The notes under the pieces are model-generated. The model worked only from the letters and a program-made list of their open reading frames with translations, searched no databases and was not told the DNA's origin. Made by a program: the position numbers and the translations under genes. Below, piece after piece: positions 1-11,716 of a stretch of 64,000 nt of DNA. Source of the DNA: Epichloe hybrida (taxonomy: Eukaryota > Ascomycota > Sordariomycetes > Hypocreales > Clavicipitaceae); assembly GCA_019022495.1 (NCBI GenBank), contig JAFEKR010000015.1:682001-746000 (forward strand). The letters are read 5' to 3'. Each line of letters opens with the position of its first letter. Position 1 is the first letter of the stretch.

Positions 1-2298
1 ACCTTTTAAGCTATTAATAAAAGCGGAAATTAACGCCCTAATTAAGTAAGGTATGTTTAAATTCATCATGTTTAACAAGGAAGAACATAGTGGAATTCAA
101 ATCTTTAATTCCTAAATTATTAATAAGATCAAAGGCAAGATAACGGAACCCTATAAAAAGTCATGCCTTATAATCTAAGGGTATAAGGATGAAAGGAAAC
201 AGGCCATTCTCACACAGGCCCTAACGATTTAACACGCGAGCTAATGTCTTATCCTTGCAATAGCCCTGTTAGTAAGATTAAGGAAATTCCTTATCTAGCT
301 AAGAGATATCTATTAGGCTTATATATAGGCCTATACATTGCTAGAGCAGCTAATCCTAGCGCGCTTGCTGATTCAGATATAGCATCTTTACCTGCCTAGT
401 ATAATCTTAAGGGTTATAAAACCCCTTTACAAGCTTGCAAAGGCAGGAACACACTAGTAGGTTATATATTATAAGCATTATAAAGAGAACCTCTAGATAG
501 AAACCTCTATGTATAATCCCTACCTACTTATAACTATAAAGGAAAGCCCTAACTTTACCTGCATTAGTATATAAACTAATGACATAATTAGCCTCTTAGA
601 CAAGAAGTTCTCTAAGAAGGAAGAGACTTAGCTTACTATAGTAAGCTTTAATATAAAGCTAAAGCAATTCCTAACTTAGGACTACCCTCTCATGTTTAAC
701 AGTGGCATTATCTTGCTAGAGAATAATACTATTAAGATCTAGCAGAAAGGGCAAAGCAATAAGTTAGAGTTAGTTCTAATAACTAACTTAAAGCGCAAAT
801 ACGTTAAGTAAAGGGCCTAAGGCGCTTATATTACCTTAATCTACTAATTAGAGGCTTGCTTTAACCTATCCGTTACTACATAACACTAGGAGCTAACCCT
901 AAAGGACATGAAAGCCCTTAATCGCTGCCTAAAGTGGTAGATAAATCACCTAGAGAGAGGTCTAATGTTTATCCTAATTAACCTTAAGAAGGCGAAGCTC
1001 TTTGCCTTTATAAATAAATCCTTTGCTAATAACTAGGACCTATCCTTATAACTAGGATATGTACTTATCCTAGCAAATAAAGACTACACTAACGGCAAAT
1101 TCATGATTAAAGATAATATTATGCACTTTAGCTTAATAAAGAGCAAGAGAGTCACACAAAGCGTGCTTGCCTTAGAAGTCTATAGCATAGTAGCTAGTAT
1201 TAATATGGCTTACGTAATTATAACCACCCTAAACTTAGTTACTAACTAACTAAAGCTCCTAAAGATCCTAGTTATTACATATATGGATTTATACTCCTTA
1301 TATAAGTGCCTTGTTAAACTTAGTATAACAAAGGAGAAACGCCTAATAATTAATATTATAGCCCTTTAATAGTTATATAAACGCTAAGAACTCTGCGAGA
1401 TCTAATGGATTAATAGAGAGAATAACCTAGCTAATGCCTTTATAAAGGTATTACCTAATAAGGCCCTTAAGAGCTTTATCTTAACTAACTGGATAACTAT
1501 CTGGATAAAGGGATAAGTTACCTACGTGTAATATACACGTAGTAAGAGGAAAAGGTAATTCTCTAGGAGGGTAGCCATAGGGATAAGATAGTAATATAAG
1601 GGGGATTTACGCCCCTATAGTTAATATCCCTAGTAGCTATAACTACGCTAGCTTACTAGGCCCTTCTAGTAGACTATAGAAATTAATAGCGGTGTGTAGG
1701 AGGATAAAGGTGTTGCTAAGGAGAAGGAAGATATTATATACGCGCTAAGGTATGGTATATATGTTATTTTAAGGAAAAGAAGGGATTTAGAAGGACTTAC
1801 TTATCCTTACATAGGCTTATAGGCTAAGTAAGATTATTATTTCCCTTTTGTTAGTAACTATACGCCTAGATAGGCTATAAGTTCTTTTCCTTATATCCCC
1901 TATTAATTATATTCTTAATCTGTCTTTCCTTTTTTATTTCTATAATTAATATCGCGTGTTAATAATTATATTAAAAGAGAGAAGTTCTAGTGTTAGAATA
2001 AAGGTAATATTAATCGCGCGTTATAGCCGTAATTACCTAGCAGAAGCTTAGGCCGCGCGCGGACCCCACATGTGACCTATAACCTAGTATGTTAATTAGC
2101 TAGGAAATATAGGGACATAAACATGCAACCCCTTTTCCCTTTATGTATTGTAACTTCTAGCTTTTTACCTCTCTTTTCCTAGAATCAAAATCAATCATAA
2201 TAACAGACAACGCAGCCTAGAATAAATAATCGATGACGATACTATTCTTCGGGCTCACGACTGTATTACATTGAATTCAATACCCTGTGAATCTAACA
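1..2298 (+). mobile_element. Ty1/copia retrotransposon remnant A: RT-RNase H end plus 3' LTR (RIP-degraded, 5' part outside window)
   Basis: Reading the plus strand through its many TAA/TAG stops gives the end of a copia polyprotein. The reverse-transcriptase part lies at about 200-900 and the RNase H part at about 960-1500; the latter keeps the residue run S-L-Y-K-C-L-V-K near 1295 and a W-I-N-R-E-N-N-L-A-N-A block near 1405-1440, typical of fungal copia C-termini. Almost every stop sits where a Gln codon is expected, so CAA/CAG became TAA/TAG, the pattern left by RIP. The RT catalytic DD pair is also altered near 575. A purine-rich stretch at about 1971-1986 precedes the 3' LTR. The element is dead and its 5' half lies left of the window. 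Confidence 0.85.
1991..2298 (+). repeat. 3' LTR of copia remnant A (308 bp)
   Basis: The segment begins TGTTAGA and ends TCTAACA, a 7-bp terminal inverted repeat with the usual TG...CA ends. It follows a purine-rich tract. The same sequence, in reverse complement with mostly C-to-T/G-to-A differences, is found at 13399-13704, which confirms that it is a repeat with these borders. Confidence 0.85.
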
Positions 2299-2500
2299 AT
2301 AAAAAAGAAAGGAATTTTATTTTATTAATATTTTCAAAAACCTTTAAATACTAAATAACTAAAAAGTCTAGCTTTTTCTATAGTAATTTACTTATAAATA
2401 CTTATATTTATATTATATTAATTTATTACTTATTTATTTTTAATTAAACTTTAACATTAATAATATTTTAAGTTATAAAGTAATAAAAGTAATATATATA

Positions 2501-2610
2501 AGCTATTATAAGCTATTATAAGCTATTATAAGCTATTATAAGCTATTATAAGCTATTATAAGCTATTATAAGCTATTAGAAGCTATTAGAAGCTATTAGA
2601 AGCTATTATA
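2501..2610. repeat. Tandem array of an AGCTATTATA decamer, 11 units
   Basis: Eleven head-to-tail copies of a 10-bp unit. Eight read AGCTATTATA and three consecutive ones (2571-2600) read AGCTATTAGA. The period equals about one helical turn. The near-perfect units argue for recent expansion, after most of the surrounding decay. Confidence 0.95.
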
Positions 2611-2694
2611 TTAACTATATATACCTTATAATTAAGGAATTTACTTAAAACTAAAAAAAAGAAAAAAATAATACAAAATAATACAAATAATACA

Positions 2695-2815
2695 TGTATT
2701 GTATTGTATTGTAAAATTTTAGATGTATTGTATTGTGTATTGTATTGTATTGTATTGTATTGTCAATACAATACAATACAATACACAATACATCAAATGT
2801 ATTGTATTGTATTGC
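2695..2815. repeat. TATTG pentanucleotide repeat forming a long inverted repeat
   Basis: Runs of (TATTG)n at about 2697-2762 are followed directly by (CAATA)n at 2764-2794 and then by (TATTG)n again to about 2813. The arm starting GATGTATTG near 2722 is complementary to the arm ending ACATC near 2794, so a long hairpin with a tiny loop around 2763 is possible. Confidence 0.9.
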
Positions 2816-2830
2816 AATGCTCTGGTGCTA

Positions 2831-5412
2831 ATAACTACAATATCCTTAAATTAAAGCTTTAAATATTCTATAGAAAGTGTAAGTTACTTAATATCTAGCC
2901 TAAATAAGCTAGTTATACTTTTAAGGTTATACTTAAAGGCAAAGCACTACGATACTATATAAACTACCTCTCTAAACCTAGATAACTATAAGATCTCCTT
3001 ATGCTTATTAGCTATATAAGAGAATAATTTAAAACTAAGGATATATAGTAAAGATATTTACTAGAGTAGAATAATACTTCCCTGCAAGGAATAATAAATA
3101 ATAACCTAAGTAAGTTAATAATTAAATGCTTTAATAAACTTATAGAAAGACTAGCTATCTTATAATAAGTAGTGCCTAAAGTAAGCTAAACTAAAAGGGC
3201 ACTCTGGAATTAACTTATTAGAGCTTGTTATAGTATTCCAGAGTGCAGAGGAGTAATTATAGATCTGCTAGACAGACTATAAGAGTTCTATAAATAGATT
3301 AGAATAACCCTTTGTTTTATTAAGGAAGAGAAGAAGAACTATTAATAGTTCCTAACTAAAGCTATAACCCTAGAGTAATTCTAGACTAACTAAAGATATA
3401 ATAGGAAGGGAAAAGAGACCTAATACCCCTCAAAACCATAAGGAAGAGAAGGTAATCCCTACACAAAGAAGTGCTATATATATAGTAAAGAAGGATGCTA
3501 GTTATCTAAGCACCCTAAAGAGAACTATAAGAAGGTGTTTTAACGCTTTAAGAATCACTACCTTATAGACCTAACTAATAACTTGTATTATTCGTTCCTC
3601 ATATAGTATAAAGGAGACCATAAGTCTCTATCCCTTATTAATAATAAAATCGCTTAGTATATAAAGAGTATTGGATTTAATAATAGCCCTAATAATACAG
3701 ATAGGCTAGCACTTACAAGCTTCTTTACTTATAGAACCTAGATTAATAGCAAAAGAATGGTTTAATTCCTAATAAGGCAAGCAGCTTATTATAGTCTAAG
3801 TAAAGAAAACCCCTTTTAGTAGGAACTTATAAATAAAGCCCTAGTAATATTTATATTAGAAGATCGCTATTCCTATGCGACATTCTAAGGGATTATGCCT
3901 AATATAGAAGCCGCAAAGTTCTCTATAGTAAGGCACCCTTAATTTCTTGCTTTATAATATTAGATGCCTATATTATAGCTTAATAAATTAATAGAGAAGA
4001 AGGTATTAGTTAGATTTAGCGTGGGAGACCTAATTATTACACTTAGATTAGCTAATATGCCTACTCCCTTTGGAAATATTCTCTTTTAGGTTATCCCTAT
4101 AAATACTCTATTCCTCTTATCCCTTAATAATATAGACTATCTAAAGATTAACTTTAATATCTCTAAGAACACGCTATAATAAGGAAATATTAAAGTCCCT
4201 ATTATACGTAAATAGGGCTATGCCTAGATACTTCTTATATAGAAAGAAAAAGCAGTTGCTTAGAGCTACCTTATAGAAAGCAAGCTATAGTGATTATATT
4301 ACTACTTTAGGCATTGATTAATCTAACGTTTACATAAGGTTCTCTATAGATTAAGGCATAATATTAATATTAAAGCTATTAGGGAGCTAATAAGAATTTG
4401 CTACTAATACTAAATATATATAGATAGCCTTAATTACTTTAAGTTTACCCTTAAGGATAAGTATAGCTTTAATTATAAAGTAATAGTAAATATCTTCTAC
4501 CTAGATAGTAACTACCCTATACTCTACGCTATAGATATGGCTATAGTGTTTAACATAGCAAAATTCCTTAATAATATCTCTATAAAAACAACCTAGGAAG
4601 CCCTCTAAATATGCTAGATTAATGCTTACCTAGGCCCCCTAGACTTTATTATTATAGACGCTAGAATAAACTTCTATAGTAATAAATTTAGATAATTTAT
4701 AGCTTTAATATTAATTTTAATTAAGGAAGTCCCTATTAAGGCACACTATAGTATAGGGAAGGTTAAAAGGTATTATAGGCTGCTTTAAAGAGCCTATAAT
4801 ATAATTAGATACGAATGCCCTATAATACTAGAACCTATTACCCTTTAAATAGTAATTAAGGCCCTAAATAACACTATAGGCCCTAATAGTCTTATCCTAA
4901 CCCTCCTTATCTTTAGAGCTTACTTATATATAATAAGTAAGTCCTTACTATTACCTAATATTATATAGTAAGTAATTATAGTATAGAAGGCTACTAAAGA
5001 GATTAAGAGACTTTATACTATCTAGAAGGTTAATAAGGCCCTTACTAAATGTAATAGCCTAGACACCTTAAAGACCCTTAGCCTGCTGCTTAGATTAAAG
5101 GTTAAGATCTAGTGAGAATATAAGGGATAGGTAGGTTTGTATAAGCTACTAGTGATTACTAGAGAGAGCTATACACTTAATATACCTAGAGGCTTAAAGA
5201 CCTTTAGGTTAATATCTATTAAGCCTTACTATAATAATCCTTATGCGAAGAAAATAATAAAGCCTAGTAAAGAGGAAGGAGAGAAAGGGTAAGAGGCCTA
5301 TAATAAGAATATAGTACTACTAATACTATTAAAGTAAGGATATAGAAGGCTATAGAAGAACCCTCCTATAATGCCTTAAGGTGCTAATACCTTCCTATTA
5401 GTAAAAGAATAT
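2831..5412 (+). mobile_element. Ty1/copia remnant: gag-protease-integrase part, cut off at 5412
   Basis: Plus-strand reading through RIP stops shows a gag-like part (about 2880-3420), a CCHC zinc-knuckle-like stretch near 3465-3510 (C-Y-I-C-S-K-E-G-C then H), a protease-like part near 3650-4150, and an integrase with an H...H region near 4300-4335 and core to about 5240. The frame matches the same fungal copia family as remnant A. It ends where the LTR of the 7.1-kb copia begins at 5413, and RT/RNase H do not resume on the other side (12545 onward). Stops are again almost all at expected Gln codons. No LTR is visible at its left end. Confidence 0.75.
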
Positions 5413-6240
5413 TGTTAAAAATAAGACCTATTTTTAGCCCTTTTCTAGTTAAAGAACCTTCTTATTACTAGCTTGCTTTGCAAGTCTGACAGCTGCAGTG
5501 CAGCTGTCAACGGTCGCGAGGGCAGCTGTCAATGACTGCGTTACAGCTGTCAACAGCTGCGACCGACCGTGTGGATGACTAATTAGTCAATTGCATTGTG
5601 GCTGCAAGTGTGGCCACAACCACGCTACTAGTAATTAGGTAAGCTAGGGTGATGTAAGCTAGGGTGACGTAAGCAGGTTACCCTACACATAACTTACCCT
5701 ATAGCTATCTTTAATAACGATTTTCTCTTTATCTAGAGGTCGTACAAAAGTTTCACATATAGTAAATTAAAGCTTAAAGATAGGGCTTTCTTTTTATGTA
5801 AGGTTATTTTTTGGACTAAAAGTTAGTGCATATAGGTTGCTAGCTAGTATAGTAGTAAGTCAATTTTTTGGTTTTTGCATACAAATGAATTTTACGGAAA
5901 ATCAAAAGTAGCCCGTAAGACCCTGTTAGCAGCCTGGATCCACTAATATAGTTAGTAGGTCTATAAGAGGAAGAAGATCTTTTTAACTAGCTAGATAGCT
6001 AGTCCTCTTAACTAACAACAGCCGCATTGCCTATACAACGTATCTAAAATCAATTCTATTACTCTATAAGATATTATAAAAGTAATCTAAATTAAATTCT
6101 ATTAGTTAATAACTACTATAACCTTCCGTTGCATTATGTTAATTGATTTAACGTTGCGGCCCTATCGGTCCCTAACCGTAGAGCTTACACTTATATAGCT
6201 ATTACTAGCTAGTAGCTAGTAACTAGCTCCCTACATTTCA
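5413..6240 (+). repeat. 5' LTR of copia B (828 bp)
   Basis: Starts TGTTAAAA and ends ACATTTCA. It has the same length as the 3' copy. The two differ mainly by C/T and G/A transitions. The first third of this copy keeps more CpA/TpG (for example CAGCTGCAGTGCAGCTG near 5491), while its last 60 bases are more decayed than the 3' copy. Confidence 0.92.
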
Positions 6241-6243
6241 ATA

Positions 6244-6258
6244 GGTTATAAGCCTAGC
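6244..6258 (+). other. Primer-binding site of copia B: half-tRNA-iMet type
   Basis: The 15 bases GGTTATAAGCCTAGC begin 3 bp after the LTR. They match the complement of an initiator-tRNA-Met anticodon stem-loop (GGTTATGAGCCCAGC) at 13 of 15 positions. Both mismatches (TG to TA, CA to TA) are RIP-type changes. Copia elements are known to prime from a cut tRNA-iMet half, so the position and sequence fit. The same motif occurs on the minus strand at 16353-16367. Confidence 0.75.
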
Positions 6259-6300
6259 TCTATTACTATAGATTCCTTTTAGGTCACTTTGTGTATAATT

Positions 6301-6546
6301 ATAGAAGACTTCCCTTCTATAAAAAAGGAAGGACCTGCAAGAAAGAAGTTTTTTCCCTTCTATAAAAAGGAATTAATTATGGCTATAGAAGACTTCCCTT
6401 CTATAAAAAAGGAAGGATCCGCGAGATAGAAGCTTTTTCCCTTCTATAAAAAGGAATAAATTTTAAATACAAAAGACTTCCCTTCTATAAAAAAGGAAGG
6501 ACCCGTAATATAGAAGCTTTTCCCTTCTATAAAAAGGAAAATAAAT
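6301..6546 (+). repeat. Three tandem ~85-bp repeats in the copia B leader
   Basis: Units start at 6301, 6385 and 6471. Each holds GACTTCCCTTCTATAAAAAA followed by GGAAGGA, then a second CCCTTCTATAAAAAGGAA, so each unit has two short CCTTCTATAAAAAAGGAAGG-like palindromic segments that could fold into stem-loops. They lie between the primer-binding site and gag. Confidence 0.85.
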
Positions 6547-7629
6547 ACTAAAGGAAAGGGAAAGGGACCTGTTATCCCTAACCCTAGTGCGTAAGAGGTT
6601 CTAAATAACTAGCTAAAAGAGCAGGCTATTAAGCAACAAGCAACTATAGACTAGTTATTAGAGAAGCTAGAAAGCCTATCTATAACTATAAATAGTTATA
6701 TAGAGGGTGTGAAATCTAATAAGCTCGCTAGTTAGCAGTAAGATTAGCAGCCTATTCAAGAAAATCAAGCTAAATCTAGCTCTATACAAGCAACCTTTAA
6801 TAATTTAATTATTAAGGAATTTAATAAGAGGGTTTATAGTTTCCTAGAGACTACTAGGCTTAAAGGAGCTGAAAATTTCAAATAATAGAAACAAGCCCTA
6901 ACTATCTAATTTAGAGCTTTAGGCATACTTAATTTTCTAGATAATCCGGAGAGTTCTAGGGCACTAGGGGATCTAGATTAAGCTATTATCCTTATGTTAC
7001 TAAGGGATAGTTATATAGAAGGACCCTAAGCCGCTATAACTTGGCAAAAATCACCTGAAGAAGCCTATAATTTACTTGTAAGGCAATATTCACATAGCGT
7101 TGAAATCCAGAGGGGGTCCCTATATTTAGAATTTTATAACCTGAATTTTTAAGAGTTTAAGGGGACTCTAGAGTCCTTTAATATAGTCTTTAATAATCTA
7201 CTAGCTAGATTATTAATTTCAGGGGTCCTAATTGCTCCAATAGATCAGGTTAATCAATATCTTTAATCCCTAAAATCAACCTTCCCTTAGTAGGCTAAGA
7301 GGCAACGATTCAGCATGCGTATAAATAGGGCTATAGGGGCTCCCCTAGATGCCCTAAATCTTCAATTCTTAATGGCAGACCTTCTAGTAGAATAAAGGGA
7401 TAAGTCATCTACGGTATCCAAAGCCCTAAATTATAGGGCTAAAAACCTTAAAAAGGGTGCCAAAGAAAAAGAAAAGGCCCCTAAGGATTAGAAGAAGAAA
7501 GGAGGCTCTGAAGAAAATAAGGGCTCTTCTAATTCTAATTCTTCTTCTAATAAGAAGAAGAAGAAGAAGCAAAAAGGTCAAAAATCAGATAAAAAGGATA
7601 ATAAAGAGACCTCTAGAGAGGGATCTTTT

Positions 7630-8037
7630 ATGCTAGGAAATTACAACCTTTCTAACGGTGCTCTTAAACCGTATAAGAAGCCTAGCCTTCATAAGACTAG
7701 TTATAAGAGCTCTAGTGATAGTAGCTCTGATTCTAGCTCTAGTGAATCGGATGATGAAAATCAAGAAATTAAAACCTTAAATAGTTTTAATTATTACAGC
7801 AAAGACATGAAAAAGGCCCTATTATATGATACAGGTTCGACTGTACATATTGTTAATTCTAGGGAGGTCTTTAGGGATTATACCCCCTATAAAAAGGGGG
7901 AATCCGACCCTATTATAACTGGTGGTGGCCCTATTTACGCTAAGGGTCACGGTAGTGCTGTTTTTGAGGTCTTATATCAAAAGAATCCTAATAAATATAG
8001 GACCTTAGTGCTTAAAGATACGCTATATTTTCCTTAG
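7630..8037 (+). pseudogene. gag end / aspartic protease segment of copia B (open by chance)
   Basis: This is the longest RIP-free stretch of the polyprotein (135 codons). It opens with a Ser/Asp/Lys-rich gag tail and carries the protease active-site motif Y-D-T-G-S-T-V-H near residues 67-74, followed by G-x-G-x and L-x-D-T-L-Y-F-P at the end. The next codon is TAG where Gln is expected, and the frame continues past it into integrase. It is a fragment of the dead polyprotein, not a separate gene. Confidence 0.85.
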
Positions 8038-8619
8038 CTTAATATTAATATAGTTAGTGGACTTACGCACTATATATCTGGTGGTTGCCTTATAAAAAAC
8101 CTACTTTATCTTAAAGATAGGTCTTGTATTACAACCTTAGATATAGAAAAACATGGTTTTTTCTTTCACGTTAAAAACTAATCTACGCTAAAGTTATCTA
8201 AAGGGCCTTGTAATAACTCTTATTACATCTAACCTTTTACCTACGCCGCTTTTAAGGGCCATAGCTATCTAATTAGCTACCCTATAGAGGTTTAAATTCC
8301 CTCTAAAAAGCCGGATTAGGCTTCTGATTTAGACGAAATCGACGAAAATGATGATAATATTAAAGAAATCATACGGGATGATTTAGGGGAATTAGTCCTT
8401 TCTTCTTCGCCTATAGCCCTAGGTTAGGTCCCTTATAAATCTAAGGAAATAGAATTAGGGGTGTTAGAGGGCCCTAGTGGAGGAAAAGGGTCCCTAATAC
8501 CTCTCTAAGAGGCCTGTGGTTCTTAAGGGGCCTAGTAGGGGACTAGTGAAGAGGGCCCTAGTCTAGATCCTAATTTAGACCCTAAGGATCTTTAATATCA
8601 ACGGTTATTAGAACTAGCT

Positions 8620-9500
8620 GGCCTATAGCATGTATAATTAGGGCACCTAGGTCTTCCTTTGCTAAAGAAAACTAGCCTTATAACTAAAGGAATCCCTAAT
8701 TTTTCTAAAATTAAGGATAATGATTTTAGATGTATTACTTGTGATTAATCTAAGGTAGTTAGAAGACCTAGGAAATTAGCTATCCCTAACCCCCTAAGAG
8801 CTCTAGATCGAATAGAGGGGGATACGCTAAAAATCAGCCCTACGCCGTATAATAAGTAGTTAATTTGCTTATTTCTAGTTAATCAAAAGACTAGATATAA
8901 GTGGGTTATCTTATTACCTAATAAGGAAGGCCTAACTGTTTATAAGGCTATCAAAGGCTTCTTTAGAGGGCTTAAAAATCGACTAGGTTAATATCCTAGG
9001 CACCTTCACTTCGATGGGGGCTAGGAAATCGATTCTAGTTGTTAAGCTTGGTTAAATTCTAAAGGGATTAAATTTACGACTTCTAGTCCCTATATCCATG
9101 AGTAAAATGGATTAGCAGAACATTCAATTCGTACTATTCTAGATCAATTAAGGGCTACTATCTAGTGGGCAAAATTACCGTTATTTTTATGGTGTTTTGT
9201 ATTACCTGCAGTTGTTAACCTTGTTAATATAACTGCTAATACCACTAAGGATGAAAGCCCTAAATAACTATTATTTAGGGAGCTAAATCAGCCTTATATA
9301 ACTAATATTAGCAGTATTAGAGCTATAGGATCTCACTATGAGATTCTAATCCCCCTGGAAAAACAACCTAAAGCCTAGAAGTTAGTAGCTAGGACTATCC
9401 CTGGAAGGCTTTTAGCTATACTAGGTTCTAACACCTACCTAGTGTACATCCCCTCTAAAAGGCTAGTTATAAAGACTAGCTTTATTAAGATTATAGAACC
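8620..9500 (+). pseudogene. Integrase segment of copia B
   Basis: The frame shows a histidine/cysteine zinc-binding region (H-L-G near 8643, C-x-T-C near 8735) and the retroviral integrase core with D-R-I-E-G-D near 8806, D-G-G near 9014 and an E in H-E-x-N-G-L-A-E near 9100. Scattered TAG/TAA at Gln positions break it. Confidence 0.8.
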
Positions 9501-9899
9501 TATAGGCCCTGTTTCTAAAGGCTTACCTAGGATTTCTATAGGGGATAACCCTTTAGAGGGGGAAAATAATTTAGATTAATAACATCTAGATTAAGGTTTA
9601 AAGGATTACCCTATAGACAATATAGGTATCCCTATAGGTTAAGAAAAACCACCTATAGACCCTAAAGAACCCCCTAAAGGTTTAATTCTAGTGGATCCTA
9701 TACAGGCGCAGCCTATAACTCAACTAGGAAATCAGATTTCGACTTTGGACCTTGATTTTGACAAAATTATTGATTTCGACCCTAATATTAACCCTATGGA
9801 TGTTAATATTAGTTCCCCTTCTTCTCTAGATTTTATAAAAGAAATCTACTTTAAGGTATAGGAGAAGCTAAAGGAAAAGAATCCTATTAGCCCCGAGCC

Positions 9900-11510
9900 T
9901 AAGACCTGGAAGCAAGCTATATCTAGCCCTAAAAGGGATAAATAGATAGAAGCCACGTACAAGGAATACGAATAGCTTCTAAAGGCTAGTACTTTTAAAT
10001 TTATAAGGAAAGATTAAATCCCTAAGGGCCGAAAAGTACTAAAGAATAGGCTTATTTATAAGCTTAAAAAGGATAAAGAAAATAATCCTTTAAAATATAA
10101 GGCTCGACTCGTTACTAAGGGATTTATGCAAATCAAAGGCCTAGATTACCTAGAGACTTTCGCTGCTATAAGCATTTCCCCTAGCTAGAGGATTTTACTA
10201 GCCCTAGCGGCTTAGAATAACTAGGAAATCGAATAAATTGATTTTATAGGAGCTTTTCTTAATAGTAAGCTATAATAACAGATTTATATGGTTATTCTAG
10301 AAGGGTTTATTGAATTCCTTGAGGCAAATCCTAAACTAGCTAAATTAGCTAGAAGTTTTAGCTAGAAACCTTCTAAAGATTAAGTAATTTTATTATAGAA
10401 GTCTTTATACGGCCTAAAATAAAGCTTAAGGGAATGGTAACAAGCGCTAATATTAGTGCTTAAATCCCTAGGATTTAACCCTTTAATATCTAACCTAGCT
10501 ATCTTCTTTAATCCTTTAACCAAAACCTTCGTTATTACGTACGTTAATGACTGTCTTCTAATTAGACCGGATTTATCTTATATCCAAAGGCTTAAAAAGG
10601 AACTTTATAAAGTCTATCCAATAGAAGATAGGGGGCCTGCTGAATTCTTCTTAGGGGTTTAAATTGTATAAGACAGGCCTAATAGAATACTAAAAATTCA
10701 CTAATCTTAGTATATATTAGAAGCCTTAAAACGATTTAATATGCTAGATAGTAAGCCTATTAGCATACCTCTTTAGCTAGGCGTTTTAGCTACGTAGATA
10801 ACTAAGCTTTTAATAGCTAGCGAAATCAAGCTTTATCAGTGCATTATAGGGACTATAATATACCTAATGTTACTTATAAGGCCTGACACAGCTTTTACGC
10901 TATAGTAGTTATTTACTACACTAGCTAGCCCTTATATAAAACACCTAAAAGTAGCTAAAAATCTGCTAAGGTATCTATTAGGGACTAGATTCCTTGCTAT
11001 TATCTATAGGGGAGACCCTAAAGGTTTAGTTAGCAAAAGCCTAATAGGTTATTACAATAGTGATTTTATAGGGGATAAAAAGACCTTAAAATTAACCTAT
11101 GCTTATCTATTTAAGCTAGCTAGCGGACCTATTAGCTAGAAATCAAAGAAAGCTAGTATAATAGCTCTATTAACACTAGAAGCTGAAGCTAATGCTATCT
11201 GCGAGACCTTCCGGGAGCTTTAGTAGCTTTAGGGCTTATTTAAGGAGCTAAAAACCCCTATTTCTCCCCCTATCCAGATATATTGCGATAATTAAGGCGC
11301 TATAACTACTACTTATAACCCTGCTTTACATAGTCATACAAAGCATACATTACTAAAGTTTAACTATATTAGGCAATAGGTTTTAGAGGGTTTAGCTAAG
11401 ATTAAATATCTAGATACGAAGTCAATGCCTGTAGATAGTCTTACAAAACCTCTTTCTAGACCTCTTTATTAGGCTTTTATTAAGCTTTTAGGGCTTAATA
11501 ATTATTAAAC
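9900..11510 (+). pseudogene. Reverse transcriptase and RNase H segment of copia B
   Basis: RT motifs are readable: K-A-R-L-V near 10105, Q-I-D-F-I-G-A-F-L near 10235 with the Gln as a stop, and a V-N-D block near 10540 where the canonical V-D-D has become V-N-D, a further inactivating G-to-A change. RNase H follows, with E-A-E-A-N-A near 11180, Y-C-D-N near 11282 and K-H-T near 11341. One RT stretch, 10456-10662, stays open by chance. Confidence 0.85.
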
Positions 11511-11716
11511 TAACAACTAATTCCCTTTAACAGGGAACTAAAAAACAACGTTAAAAAGGGAGCTATATTTAACAATAGCTAGGAATTCAAAAAGGGGGTC
11601 TTTTATTTTTCCTGTTTTTCCCTTTTATTTGTTATTATCAAAAGTTATTGTTTTTACCCTATAGTCTCTTTATACACTTCTAATTACTTTTAAATATAAT
11701 TCTTTTGTAGAGGGGG

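Larger units (their letters stand above)
2299..2830. other. Low-complexity AT-rich spacer between two copia remnants
   Basis: No coding signal. It holds poly-A/T runs, a decamer tandem array (2501-2610) and a pentanucleotide inverted repeat (2722-2794), each listed separately. Confidence 0.7.

Noticed and set aside
2501..2610. CRISPR-like array
   Set aside because: Head-to-tail 10-bp units without spacers in a eukaryotic genome; simple tandem repeat.
10456..10662. Independent 68-codon gene
   Set aside because: It is a chance open piece of the reverse transcriptase of the dead copia element.
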